Assembly (NCBI RefSeq): GCF_036250065.1
Contig: NZ_CP109199.1
Span: 1,922,001-1,986,000 of the forward strand
Origin: Micromonospora sp. NBC_01699
GTDB lineage: Bacteria > Actinomycetota > Actinomycetes > Mycobacteriales > Micromonosporaceae
DNA: 64,000 nucleotides
Direction: 5' to 3'
Under the pieces are notes generated by a model. That model had not been told where the DNA came from, did not search any database, and was given only the letters and a program-made list of their open reading frames with translations. A program made the translations under genes and the position numbers. Positions 8,949 through 17,753 of the stretch are shown here, piece after piece (position 1 is the stretch's first letter; each line of letters opens with the position of its first letter).

Positions 8949-9326
8949 ATGGCGGGCGTGGAACATGAAGCTGTTGACATCGCTGACAAGTTATCCCGCT
9001 TCTCGCAGTACTGGTCGCCAAAGGTGGTAGCGCGGCTGAACGACTACGAGATCAAGGTTGTCAAGGTGCGCGGGGAGTTCGTCTGGCACACGCATGAGGA
9101 CACCGACGAGCTGTTTCTTGTGGTGAGCGGGGAGCTGACCATCCAGCTGCGGGACGGCGATGTGGTCCTGCATCCGGGTCAGCTGTTCGTCGTGCCCCGA
9201 GGCGTCGAGCATTGCCCTGTCGCCGAGGGAGAGGTGCATGCGCTTCTCATCGAGCCGGCTGGCGTGGTGAACACCGGCAGTGCAGGCGGCGCGCTAACTG
9301 CCGTTCACGATGCCTCGTTGCTCTGA
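8949..9326 (+). CDS. Cupin-domain protein
   Basis: This is a 125-residue single-domain cupin. Motif 1 is visible as FVWHTHEDTDELFLVVSGEL, giving the His-X-His-X(n)-Glu metal ligands. Motif 2 is PGQLFVVPRGVEHCPVAEGE, with the second His. Such proteins are small cytoplasmic metal-binding beta-barrels; the substrate is unknown. The ATG was chosen because family members begin near the EAVDIADKLSRFSQYW segment. A GTG three codons later is equally possible, and neither has a strong RBS. Confidence 0.8.
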   Translation: MAGVEHEAVDIADKLSRFSQYWSPKVVARLNDYEIKVVKVRGEFVWHTHEDTDELFLVVSGELTIQLRDGDVVLHPGQLFVVPRGVEHCPVAEGEVHALLIEPAGVVNTGSAGGALTAVHDASLL

Positions 9327-9592
9327 TCAGGGAAAACCACGTCAATGCCAAGGCTCGGCCAGACGCACGCTCATCGACACGTCAGAACTTCCTGTGGAAC
9401 GTAGGCGGCCAGGATCCGGAACGCGCGCTCACGGCCATGAAAGTGAGTTGCGAGGCGCCGATTCGGGGCGCGGACCGGGGTTGCCTGAGAACGTGGCCCC
9501 GAGCACTTGGCGAGGACCGTATGGCGCCTGCCGATTGGGTCGTCCCCGGCTCCGTCCTGCTCACCTCCCGCCTCGGCGGGGAAGGTCTTGGG

Positions 9593-10483
9593 CTATGGGA
9601 CAAGGAGCCAGCGACCGCGCTGGCCGCCGCTGGCGACCTTGGCGTACGCCACCGCCGCGTCTGTCAGCGAGACGGTGCCGGCTATGCGGAGTTGGAGCAG
9701 TCCGTCGGCAGCGAGCTGGAGCAGCTTGCCCAGTGCGGCACCGTCGGGCTGGGTGACGACTGACTTGATCTGGATCCGCCGTACGGCCTGGGTCGACTGT
9801 CCGGGATAACCGACGTACACGCCACCGTCGCGCACCGCTGGGATCGCCTCGTTCTCCATCGCGGCGGCGTCGAGCACGACGTCGTATGCCGGCCCTGGGA
9901 GTTCGTTGACGACCTGCTCGGCGCCGGCGTTGCTGACGAAGTCCACGTCACCTGTTCGGGCGAGCCCGGTGACCCGCCAGCCGGCCCGGGCAGCCAGGGC
10001 GACGGCATATCCGCCCACGGCACCGGCCGCGCCGGTCACCAGCAGGGTCCGCCCCTCGGGCGGGCCGAGGAGGTCGAGCCCCTGGCGTGCGGCGAGCGCG
10101 TTGAGCGGTATCGATGCCGCGGTCAGCGGGTCGAGATCGACGGGCACGCGGGCCGCATCGGCGGCCGCGACGACAATGCTTTCCGCGTGCGCCCGGCTCG
10201 GGGCGGCGGGGTCGCGATCGAGGGCAGCTACCCGATCGCCGACGGCGAAGCCGTCGACCTTGGCGCCTGCTTCGATGACGGTCCCGGTGAGGTCCGAGCC
10301 CAGGCCGGTCCCGCCACGTAGGCCGAACACGGCCCGGCCCCGCTCGGTTGCCAGGAAGACGTCGATCGGGTTGACGGCGGCCGCACTGATGCGGATCCGC
10401 AGGTCAGCAGGGCCGAGCGGTGCGGGCTCGACGTCGGTGAGTACCGGCGTGTCAGCCCCGGCACGAGTGATGAGTGCGCGCAT
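9593..10483 (-). CDS. NADP-dependent quinone-type oxidoreductase (MDR superfamily)
   Basis: The 296-residue protein begins MRALITRAGADTPVL and is preceded by AGGAGG with good spacing, which decides the start. A GroES-like N-terminal half (AAAVNPIDVFLATERG, GLGSDLTGTV, FAVGDRVAAL) lacks zinc-ligand cysteines. It is followed by a Rossmann segment, TLLVTGAAGAVGGYAVALAA, at about 146-165. This is the layout of zeta-crystallin-like NADPH:quinone reductases. It diverges from an HxlR regulator gene, a very common pair in which the regulator senses quinones or aldehydes and controls the reductase. Confidence 0.88.
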   Translation of the reverse strand: MRALITRAGADTPVLTDVEPAPLGPADLRIRISAAAVNPIDVFLATERGRAVFGLRGGTGLGSDLTGTVIEAGAKVDGFAVGDRVAALDRDPAAPSRAHAESIVVAAADAARVPVDLDPLTAASIPLNALAARQGLDLLGPPEGRTLLVTGAAGAVGGYAVALAARAGWRVTGLARTGDVDFVSNAGAEQVVNELPGPAYDVVLDAAAMENEAIPAVRDGGVYVGYPGQSTQAVRRIQIKSVVTQPDGAALGKLLQLAADGLLQLRIAGTVSLTDAAVAYAKVASGGQRGRWLLVP

Positions 10484-10524
10484 TCGGTTCCTCCTGCGTT
10501 TGTTTGCCACACCACCTTCGGTGA

Positions 10525-10547
10525 CCTACATTCTTTTGGGAAGTAGG
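10525..10547. promoter_or_regulatory. Probable HxlR operator between the oxidoreductase and hxlR-type genes
   Basis: CCTAC and GTAGG arms flank a 13-nt AT-richer centre in the divergent intergenic region. HxlR-type regulators bind such TAC/GTA inverted repeats. Its central position would let one dimer control both genes. Binding is inferred. Confidence 0.4.
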
Positions 10548-10582
10548 CACTTTGGAGTGTGGTGCGCACCTGGAGGTACGTC

Positions 10583-10972
10583 GTGGCGGCATCCGCCCAG
10601 CAGCCGAAGCCGCAGTTCAACGCCTTCGCAGCGAGCTGCCCCAGTAGGCGCCTGCTCGATACGATCGGCGACAAGTGGGTGAGCCTGCTGATAGTCGCGC
10701 TCGGCCTGCGCGGTCCGCTGCGTTACTCCGAGCTGTCCTCGCAGATCGCCGGGGTGAGCCAGAAGATGCTCACCCAGTCCCTGCGCCGGATGGAGCGCGA
10801 CGGCCTGGTGACGCGCACGCTGACGCCCTCGGTGCCCGTCCGAGTCGACTACGAACTGACCTCGCTCGGCGAATCGCTTCTTGGAGTGATGAGTCACCTC
10901 AAGGAGTGGGCCGAGGTACACATGCCCCAGGTGGAGGCGGCCCGGGCAACGTACGACGCGGCCATCGGTTGA
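10583..10972 (+). CDS. HxlR-family winged-helix regulator
   Basis: This 129-residue protein has the complete HxlR core: CPSRRLLDTIGDKWVSLLIV, LRYSELSSQIAGVSQKMLTQ (recognition helix), RRMERDGLVTRTL (wing) and YELTSLGESLL. A GGAGGT 5 nt before the GTG fixes the start, rather than an upstream codon. The single conserved Cys near the N-terminus (AASCPSRR) is the residue often used by redox- or quinone-sensing members. The divergent oxidoreductase gene is the likely target. Confidence 0.88.
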   Translation: MAASAQQPKPQFNAFAASCPSRRLLDTIGDKWVSLLIVALGLRGPLRYSELSSQIAGVSQKMLTQSLRRMERDGLVTRTLTPSVPVRVDYELTSLGESLLGVMSHLKEWAEVHMPQVEAARATYDAAIG

Positions 10973-11598
10973 TTCGAGCGCTCTCGACGTAGCCGCCCGG
11001 TGTATCGAGGCCGCCCCAGGCGAATACCAATGGCGCCGGCGATGCGCGGGTGCATCCGCTGGCCGCTATGCCCTGCCCATCCTCACCGATATCGGCCGGG
11101 ACACTGTCGTCGACGGGCGCGCCTGGCCACGTCGCGGATGCCTGCGGCCTTGCCATCGACCGCTCACGAAGGCACAGGTAGCGTAGCTCGCGGCCATCGG
11201 CGATTGGATCAGGCACGTCGTCGACCCCAACGACGAATGCCCCAAAATCCCTAACTGCGTAATCTCTGCTGCTACGGGACAGACCTGGCCCACGACGCGG
11301 ACGGGGCATACGGCTCACTCCGACCGCTAGGTCTTCACCGCCGGTCCGGATTTGATGGCGGAACATCCGCTCATCGGCAAGTCCGGAAGCCCTACTCTTG
11401 CGGCCATCGTCGGACGGCACCATGTCCAGACTGGCGACCCGCTATGCCGCCGTGGTAGCACCCGCTGATCCCTGGTCAGTCGCCCTGCGCGGCTCGATGC
11501 AAGCTGCGCTTGCTGGCTCCGGACTGGGCCGCGTCGTGCTCGGGTTGTCAGGACCGCGCGCTAGCATCGCCGCGATCGCCAACGGGGTGGAGGACGCC
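10973..11598. other. 626-bp stretch without a supportable gene
   Basis: Both strands contain open frames, but none combines an RBS with a recognisable or well-balanced protein. One frame near 11190-11300 reads weakly protein-like. The stretch may hold an eroded gene. The last 30 bp carry the DinB gene's RBS. Confidence 0.3.
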
Positions 11599-12351
11599 AT
11601 GGCCCAGGACGACGTCGCAACGTTTGTCGACAGGGATCTGCGAGGTGCGCGGTTCGACAGGTCGACGCTGGCCGGCGCGGTGATGCGCGGCGTTGACGTG
11701 TGCGGGCTCGATATTGATGCACCGTGGCTGGCCGAGGGTGCACTCCTGGTCAACGGTGTCGACGTTGCGCCGCTCGTCGAGGCGGAACTCAACCGGCGGT
11801 TCCCCGGGCGCGAGCTGAGGCAGGCCACGGACCCGAACGGCCTCCGCACGGCGTGGGTGGCTATCGAGCGGGCCTGGGCGGCCGCGGTCGACCGGGTCGT
11901 GTCCATGCCCGAGGGTGCCTCGGACGTCTCGATCGACGGCGAGTGGTCGTTCACGCAGACGCTGCGCCACCTCGCGTTCGCCACCGACGCATGGCTGGGC
12001 AAGGCGATCCTGCGCCTGCCGCAGCCCTTCCACCCGCTCGGCCAGCCACACGCCGAGTACGAGGCTGATGGCTTTGACATTTCGATATTTGTTACGGAGC
12101 AGCCGACTCTCACAGAGGCACTTCATGCGCGTGCCGAGCGGCAGGCCATGGTGCGGCATTTTCTCGCGACCGTCACGCCGGAGTTGCTCGCCGAGCCTCG
12201 GCCCGCCGCATGGTCGCCCGAACACGAGGAGTCGGTCCTGCACTGCCTTCACGTGATCTTCGACGAGGAGTGGGAGCACCTCCGCTTCGCGCTGCGTGAC
12301 CTCGACTCGCAGGACCAAGGCCCAGTGTTCAGAACGGGCGTCCTCGCATGA
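11599..12351 (+). CDS. DinB-family protein with a short pentapeptide-like N-terminus
   Basis: GGAGG ends 6 nt before the ATG and decides this start over longer readings. Residues 12-40 read as five-residue repeats (RGARF, DRSTL, AGAVM, RGVDV). The remaining protein is a DinB/YfiT-like four-helix bundle with WSFTQTLRHLAFATDAWLGK and a C-terminal HVIFDEEWEHLRFALRDLD, which supplies the His residues of the usual metal site. Related actinobacterial proteins are thiol-dependent transferases using mycothiol or bacillithiol, or remain uncharacterised. The substrate is unknown. Confidence 0.8.
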   Translation: MAQDDVATFVDRDLRGARFDRSTLAGAVMRGVDVCGLDIDAPWLAEGALLVNGVDVAPLVEAELNRRFPGRELRQATDPNGLRTAWVAIERAWAAAVDRVVSMPEGASDVSIDGEWSFTQTLRHLAFATDAWLGKAILRLPQPFHPLGQPHAEYEADGFDISIFVTEQPTLTEALHARAERQAMVRHFLATVTPELLAEPRPAAWSPEHEESVLHCLHVIFDEEWEHLRFALRDLDSQDQGPVFRTGVLA

Positions 12352-12691
12352 CACGACAGTCGCCTCACGCAACTCCCGGCAGATCAGGATGCCGCCGATT
12401 TAGCGGCCCGTTACGGAGCTTGGCCGCGCTTCACCGATGAGCACGCCCGGACAGCAGCAGAAGCGGATGCCGGCAAGTACATCGTGTGGCAACACACCTG
12501 GGAACCCCGATCTGCTCGTCGCCACACGGCATGATTGGCGTTCATGGGCGCCACCTGACCCTTCTGGATCTCCAGCGGAGGTCATGAGTCGTCGGTGAGT
12601 CATGCCTCCGGTGGATGGCGGCGGGGCCGCTGGTGTTGCCAGGTGATCTGTCCCGCCTTTTCGCGGGCGACGCATTCGACGAGCGATGGTT
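12352..12691. other. 340-bp stretch with a gene remnant
   Basis: Directly after the DinB stop codon the same frame remains open for about 60 codons, including AADLAARYGAWPRFTDEHAR and GKYIVWQHTWEP, then stops. It has no start codon or RBS and looks like the tail of a lost protein. The remainder up to the convergent SIMPL gene shows nothing. Confidence 0.35.
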
Positions 12692-13333
12692 TCAGTCGCG
12701 GGCTACCGCGTATCCGAGGATCACGGCGGCAGACACGACAATGTGGCCGGGGGCGAGGTCCTGGGCTGTGGTGGCGGCAGCCTCGGCATGACTGCGGTAG
12801 CGGGCAGTGCCGGGCTGTTCTGGGTCAACGTCCTCGACGTGGACGACCGCGCCGACGCGGACGCCGGCAGCTTCGGCGTAGAGGTCGGCCTTCGCGCGGG
12901 CTGCGGCGACCGCCTTGCGCCGGGCCTCGGCCCGCAGTTCGCGCTTGGCGAGGACATCGAAGTCGACGCCCTCGATCTCGTTGGCGCCGGCCGCGACGAC
13001 ATCGACGAGTAGCGGCTCAACGTCGTCCAGCGCGCGTGACTCGACCGCGAAGGCAGCTTGGCACTGGTAGCCGACGAACTTACGTGCGCCGTCCACGTAC
13101 TCGGTAGCGGTCTTTAGGTCCAACCGCGAACCCTCGACTGCCGCGTCGCTGATCGCGTGCGCCCGGAGCGCGCCACGCACGGCCCGTACGGCGGCGCGGG
13201 CCGCTTCGAACGCGGCGTTCGGGGTTTGCTCCACACGTACGACCTTGAACCGCACCCGTACGAGATCCGGGACGGCCTTCACACTCGCCGCACCGAACGT
13301 GGTGATTCCCCATGGTCGTTCCACCATCTGCAT
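12692..13333 (-). CDS. SIMPL-domain (DUF541) protein
   Basis: The 213-residue protein matches the SIMPL fold: an N-terminal GAASVKAVPDLVRVRFKVVR strand, paired helices (AFEAARAAVRAVRGALRAHA), GYQCQAAFAVESRALDDVEP, then EARRKAVAAARAKADLYAEA, which precedes a VRVGAVVHVEDVD strand. The family is widespread and poorly understood; members are linked to oxidative stress or outer-surface interaction. No signal peptide is present, unlike many Gram-negative members. Two Met codons two residues apart compete as start, and neither has a clear RBS. Confidence 0.82.
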   Translation of the reverse strand: MQMVERPWGITTFGAASVKAVPDLVRVRFKVVRVEQTPNAAFEAARAAVRAVRGALRAHAISDAAVEGSRLDLKTATEYVDGARKFVGYQCQAAFAVESRALDDVEPLLVDVVAAGANEIEGVDFDVLAKRELRAEARRKAVAAARAKADLYAEAAGVRVGAVVHVEDVDPEQPGTARYRSHAEAAATTAQDLAPGHIVVSAAVILGYAVARD

Positions 13334-13746
13334 GACCGTCGATCCAACCAGATCGTCCGCGCCGCGTCGCACCGGCGGTGCACCTCCTGGTGAACACTGG
13401 CCCGACCGAACAGGACCTACAGCCCGTCACGGTCGAGGTTGTCGAAGCCGAGCGCCACAGCCGAGAAGTACCGCAAATACCCCGCACATGGCGGTGGCCG
13501 CGACCGGCTCGGTGCCACCCCGGACGAGATTGACGGTTGGCGCTCGGTGGCGCTCGGTCACCCGGAGGAGCTCAGAACCGTTCGCTTGCCGCGACGAATC
13601 TCGCGGTCGAGGGCCTCCGGAGAGGGTGCCGGCTGTACTGCCCGGCTGGTTGGGCGGTGGCGAGCCGGACATCCACGGCTGATGTCGACGTCAGAAGGCT
13701 CGGCAAGCAGTTGCACTTTATGCAACGATGCATTTAGTGTAATGGC
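13334..13746. other. 413-bp intergenic region, only the last 36 bp explained
   Basis: A short frame beginning GTGCACCTCCTG (VHLLVNTGPTEQDLQPVTVE) runs for roughly 50 codons but has no RBS and matches nothing recognised. The region ends with the palindromic operator and promoter of the TetR gene. Confidence 0.3.
13711..13742 (+). promoter_or_regulatory. 32-bp palindromic operator overlapping the tetR promoter
   Basis: The arms begin TTGCACTTTATGCA and end TGCATTTAGTGTAA around a central ACGA. About 24 of 32 positions are symmetric, and the inner TGCA pairs are perfect. The left arm doubles as a -35 (TTGCAC, 13711-13716) and the right arm contains a -10 (TAGTGT, 13735-13740) at 18-bp spacing. 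The start codon follows 6-9 nt later, so the mRNA is probably leaderless and autorepressed. Confidence 0.6.
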
Positions 13747-14382
13747 GTGATGACGGCTACCGTGTCGCCCGACCGGCGGGCAGCGCTGAAGGCCCGGCAC
13801 CGGCGGGCGATCCTCGACGCGGCCAAGGCCCTGATCGTCGAGGGCGGGACGGCCCGGTTCAGCGTTGACCAACTCGCCGAGCGGGCCGACGTCTCCCGGC
13901 GTACGGTCTTCAACCACTTCGTCTCCATCGACGACGTCGTGACGACCGTGTGCACCGAGGTCCTCGCCGTCGTGATCGACAACTTCCGTGCCCAGGTCAC
14001 CGCGACACCTGCCGGAACGGGCAGCCGTACGGCGATGTTCGATACCGTCTCGGCGGCGCTGCGCGCCACCGACGTGGCTGGCACCATCACATTCCTCTGG
14101 CGGGCCCTCGGCGGGTTCGGCACGGGCGACCCCCGCCCGCACCAGATCGTCCAGGCGACGTTCTCGCGTACCACGGTCGATCTGGCGCGCGAGCTCGCGG
14201 ATCGCAACGCTGATCTCGACCCGCTCGAAGCGGAGCTGCTGGTCAGCTCGCTCATGCATGGTACCGAGGTGATCGCGCAGCACTGGCTCGCGGCGACCGG
14301 CGCCGCCACTGACGAGGCGGCCAGGACTCTGTGGAACGAGCTCCTAGAGCGGCTGATCGAGAACATCCGCACGGGCTACTGA
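13747..14382 (+). CDS. TetR/AcrR-family repressor of the MMPL exporter operon
   Basis: The 211-residue protein carries an N-terminal TetR helix-turn-helix: HRRAILDAAKALIVEGGTAR, then FSVDQLAERADVSRRTVFNH (residues about 38-57), FVSIDDVV. The C-terminal ligand domain is divergent. GTG 13747 and ATG 13750 are adjacent possible starts. The gene is followed after 42 bp by an MMPL transporter in the same direction, so the two form an operon. Given the overlapping palindrome, autorepression with ligand-relieved export is the likely mode. Confidence 0.88.
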   Translation: MMTATVSPDRRAALKARHRRAILDAAKALIVEGGTARFSVDQLAERADVSRRTVFNHFVSIDDVVTTVCTEVLAVVIDNFRAQVTATPAGTGSRTAMFDTVSAALRATDVAGTITFLWRALGGFGTGDPRPHQIVQATFSRTTVDLARELADRNADLDPLEAELLVSSLMHGTEVIAQHWLAATGAATDEAARTLWNELLERLIENIRTGY

Positions 14383-14424
14383 CTTTCACCACCCCTCCGT
14401 TTCGAGCCGAAAGAGCATGCCACC

Positions 14425-16830
14425 ATGGCCGAGTTGCTGTTCCGCGTCGGGCGTTTCTGCGCCCGACGCGCCTGGACGGTCCTGATCACCTGGATGGTGG
14501 TCCTGGGGCTGTCCACCACCGCCTACTTCGTCTTCGGCGGCGCGCTGTCGTCGCAGGTGACCATTCCGGGAACGGCGACCTCGCAGGTCATTGACCAGCT
14601 CGCGGAAAAGTTCCCGAGCGCCAGCGGGGGCAACGGGACGGTCCTGTTCCACACCGCCGACGGGTCGGCGTTCACCGCCGATCAGCGTACGGCGATCGGC
14701 GCGCTGCTGAAGAGCGTCGGCGACCTCGACGGCGTGGCCTCCGCCACCGACCCGTTCATCACCCAGCAGCAGCTGACCGAGCAGACCCAGCAGGTGCAGG
14801 GCGGCCAGCAGCAGATCGCCGCAGGGCGCGAGGAGCTGGAGCGGGCCCAGAATGCGGCGGACGCGCTTCCGGAGGCGCAGCGCAAGCAGCTCGACGCCCA
14901 GCGGGCGCAGCTCGACGCGCAGGCCGCCAAGCTGGAGCTGTCGCAGCAGTTGCTTGCCATGTCCTCGAAGATCCGCATGGTCTCGGTGGACGACACCACC
15001 GCGCTCGCCTCGGTCGTCTTTGACGAGGCGCAGATGAACGTCACGCCGGAGACCAAGGACGGCGTGGTCGACCATGTCAGTGCCGGCGTCCCGGCCGGGG
15101 TCGAGGCCGAGTTCTCCAACGAGATCACCCAGAGCGTGCCGCAGATCCTCGGCGTGGGCGAGGTCGCCGGTCTCGTCGTCGCCGCGATCACCCTGTTGGT
15201 CATGCTCGGCGCGCTCATCGCCGCCGCGCTGCCGCTGCTGACCGCCCTTGTCGGGGTCGGGGTCGGCGTCACCGCCTCGCTGGCACTGTCCGGCGCCGTC
15301 GAGATGCTGTCGATCACCCCGGTGCTGGGTGTGATGCTCGGCTTGGCGGTCGGCATCGACTATTGCCTGTTCATCCTCAACCGGCACCGCCGCCAGCTGC
15401 TCGACGGCGTCGAGCTGCGCGAGTCCATCGCCCTGGCGAACGGTACGTCCGGCAACGCAGTGGTGTTCGCCGGGGCGACCGTGCTGGTCGCGCTGCTGGC
15501 ACTCAACGTCACCGGCATCGGGTTCCTCGGCATGATGGGCACCGTCGGCGCGATCTGCGTCGCCGTGGCCGTTGTCATCGCGGTCACCCTGACCCCGGCC
15601 CTGCTGTCGTTGCTCGGCTTGAGGATCCTCACCCGCAAGGCCCGCGCGAGCATCGGGCAGTCACCCGCCGGCCGGGTGCCGGCGACGCCGATGACCACCG
15701 GACGGGCGCTGCTCACCGCGGTTGCCGGTCTGGCCGTCCTGATCGTGCTCGCACTGCCGGCGCTGTCCATGCGGCTGGGTCTGCCGGACGGCTCGTCCGA
15801 GGCCGAGGACTCCACGCAGTACCAGGCCTACCAGCTGATCGAGGAGAAGTTCGGGGCCGGCGTCAACGGCCCGCTGTTGGTCGTGGCGGGGCTGCCGGCC
15901 GCGGTCACCGACGACGACACGCTCGCCGAGCAGGCCCGCATCGGCACCGCGATCCTCGGTCAGGACAACGTCACCGCCGTTGCCCCGATCGGCCAGTCCA
16001 GCGACAACACCCTGATCGCCTTCCAGGTCGTCCCCGCCGAGGGGCCGAACAGCGAGACGACCGAGCAGCTCGTACGCGATCTGCGGGAGCTGTCACCGCT
16101 CGACGGGGACGTCACGCTGGGTGTGGCCGGCAGCGCCAGCGGCAACATCGACATCTCCGAGCAGCTGTCCGACGCGCTGCCCGTCTACCTCGGTGTGGTA
16201 CTCGGTCTGTCCTTGATCATTCTGATCTTCGTTTTCCGCTCGATCCTGGTTCCGCTCACCGCGACCCTCGGGTTCGTGCTGTCGCTGTTCGCCACGTTCG
16301 GCGGCATTACGGCGATCTTCCAGTGGGGCTGGCTCGGCTCGGTGTTCGGCGTACACGATCCGGGGCCGGTGCTGAGCTTCCTGCCGACCATCCTGATCGG
16401 CATTCTGTTCGGCCTGGCCATGGACTACCAGCTGTTCCTGGTCTCGGGCATGCGAGAGGCGTACGCCCACGGCGCGTCCGCCCGGGTCGCCGTCCGCCGG
16501 GGTCTGCACGCCGGCCGTACGGTGGTCACCGCCGCCGCGATCATCATGATCGCCGTCTTCGGCGGGTTCATCTTCTCGCACACCACCATGATCCGATCGC
16601 TCGGCTTCGGCCTGGCCTTCGGCGTGCTCGCCGACGCGTTCCTGGTCCGGATGCTGCTCATCCCGGCGGTCATGCACCTGCTCGGCCGCTCTGCGTGGTG
16701 GATTCCGCGCTGGTTGGACCGGATCCTGCCCAATGTTGATGTGGAGGGCGCCGCCCTGGAACGCAGCCATCCCATCACGCACGACTCCGTGGGCGACACG
16801 CAGCAGGAGCCCATCCTCACCCTGCGATAG
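14425..16830 (+). CDS. MMPL/RND-family exporter
   Basis: This is an 801-residue inner-membrane transporter. A first helix (WTVLITWMVVLGLSTTAYFV, about 13-32) precedes a large extracytoplasmic domain containing a Gln-rich coiled coil (about 120-180). A bundle of five helices follows with the GIDYCLFILNRHRR signature (about 311-324). A second loop and a second bundle repeat this with FGLAMDYQLFLVSGMREAYA (about 663-682). The duplicated GxxxDY motifs carry the proton-relay Asp residues. Such actinobacterial proteins export lipids, siderophores or drugs. The preceding TetR gene suggests induction by a toxic small molecule. Confidence 0.92.
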   Translation: MAELLFRVGRFCARRAWTVLITWMVVLGLSTTAYFVFGGALSSQVTIPGTATSQVIDQLAEKFPSASGGNGTVLFHTADGSAFTADQRTAIGALLKSVGDLDGVASATDPFITQQQLTEQTQQVQGGQQQIAAGREELERAQNAADALPEAQRKQLDAQRAQLDAQAAKLELSQQLLAMSSKIRMVSVDDTTALASVVFDEAQMNVTPETKDGVVDHVSAGVPAGVEAEFSNEITQSVPQILGVGEVAGLVVAAITLLVMLGALIAAALPLLTALVGVGVGVTASLALSGAVEMLSITPVLGVMLGLAVGIDYCLFILNRHRRQLLDGVELRESIALANGTSGNAVVFAGATVLVALLALNVTGIGFLGMMGTVGAICVAVAVVIAVTLTPALLSLLGLRILTRKARASIGQSPAGRVPATPMTTGRALLTAVAGLAVLIVLALPALSMRLGLPDGSSEAEDSTQYQAYQLIEEKFGAGVNGPLLVVAGLPAAVTDDDTLAEQARIGTAILGQDNVTAVAPIGQSSDNTLIAFQVVPAEGPNSETTEQLVRDLRELSPLDGDVTLGVAGSASGNIDISEQLSDALPVYLGVVLGLSLIILIFVFRSILVPLTATLGFVLSLFATFGGITAIFQWGWLGSVFGVHDPGPVLSFLPTILIGILFGLAMDYQLFLVSGMREAYAHGASARVAVRRGLHAGRTVVTAAAIIMIAVFGGFIFSHTTMIRSLGFGLAFGVLADAFLVRMLLIPAVMHLLGRSAWWIPRWLDRILPNVDVEGAALERSHPITHDSVGDTQQEPILTLR

Positions 16831-16937
16831 ACAGACCACCCGTAGCTTCTGGCTGGTGTAACCAACGAGTCCAACCGAAATCCGGATTCGCTACCGGATC
16901 GAACATTCTCACTCGGCTTGTTCAGCGATCGGTGAAA

Positions 16938-16973
16938 GGGGGAACGCTCGCCCTGGCGGACGAGCGTTCCCCC
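16938..16973. terminator. Strong hairpin downstream of the MMPL gene
   Basis: A 13-bp perfect stem, GGGGGAACGCTCG with CGAGCGTTCCCCC, closes a 10-nt loop. It lies 107 bp after the MMPL stop. No U-tract follows, as is common in actinomycetes. Confidence 0.75.
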
Positions 16974-17107
16974 TGTGACGGGGTGTGTTTGGCGATTGAT
17001 CGGCGGGTCCGTGGGTGCCGCGGGTGCCGCAGAACGTTTGGTCGTGGCTGTCGAGGAGCTCGTGGTAATGCCTGGCTGCGGCTGGTGAGCCGCTGTACGG
17101 TCGCACC

Positions 17108-17722
17108 GTGACCAGCACGGCGTTGACCGGCCGGACCGAGCCGTGGTTCGCGGCGGCGTTCCCCCGCCGGCTCCGCGAAGACGTTCAGGCGGTCGTGGAG
17201 CTGTTACCACCTCCACGGACGGGGCCGTCGTCCTCGACCTTCTCCGTCGAGCTCGACGGTGGGCCGGTGACCATCCCGTACCGCATCGACAGCGAGGAGC
17301 CGCCGGCCGAGCTCGGAGACAGGCTGTCAGTCACCCAACTGGCGATCCTCGACTGCCTGTACACCCGTCATCAGGATGGGCGGGTGCGGCAGCGGCGGTT
17401 GGCCCAGGTGATCGGGTTGGACGAGCCCTGGGTGGTTCCGTTCGTGGTCCGGTTGGTCGGTGAGTACGTCGTGGAGATCCTCCTGGACATCCGTCGAGAA
17501 CTCGGCGAGATCGAGGACCCGGGTACGCCCCAGCACGCCACCTACGGGCGGGTCCTCGCGGCGAACCCGTCCTTCCTCGCCCTGACCGGCCAACGCATGG
17601 CTTCCTACTGGAACTGCTACCACCGATTTCCTTACGCGGACCGCCGCGGCTACCCCGGTTACTCCCTCATGGCGTCCCTGCGGGCCGCAGCTCGCTGCTA
17701 CGGGGAGAATGGCAGGGGATAA
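17108..17722 (+). CDS. Conserved hypothetical protein
   Basis: The 204-residue protein begins with a GTG (VTSTALTGRTEPWFAAAFPRR) and contains SVTQLAILDCLYTRHQDGRV, RRLAQVIGLDEPWVVPFVVR and TGQRMASYWNCYHRFPYADR. The middle looks like a helix-turn-helix-containing helical domain (QRRLAQVIGLDEPWVVPFV). No signal peptide or membrane segment is visible. Similar proteins occur in other actinomycetes as far as I recall, but no function is known to me. It converges on the downstream surface-protein gene with only 31 bp between them. Confidence 0.7.
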   Translation: MTSTALTGRTEPWFAAAFPRRLREDVQAVVELLPPPRTGPSSSTFSVELDGGPVTIPYRIDSEEPPAELGDRLSVTQLAILDCLYTRHQDGRVRQRRLAQVIGLDEPWVVPFVVRLVGEYVVEILLDIRRELGEIEDPGTPQHATYGRVLAANPSFLALTGQRMASYWNCYHRFPYADRRGYPGYSLMASLRAAARCYGENGRG

Positions 17723-17753
17723 CTACGGAGAAAGAGTACGAGCGGGTCGGCTC

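Noticed and set aside
9327-9592. A possible small gene between the cupin and oxidoreductase genes
   Set aside because: A frame beginning MKVSCEAPIRGADRG lacks an RBS and continues antisense into the oxidoreductase gene without recognisable domains.
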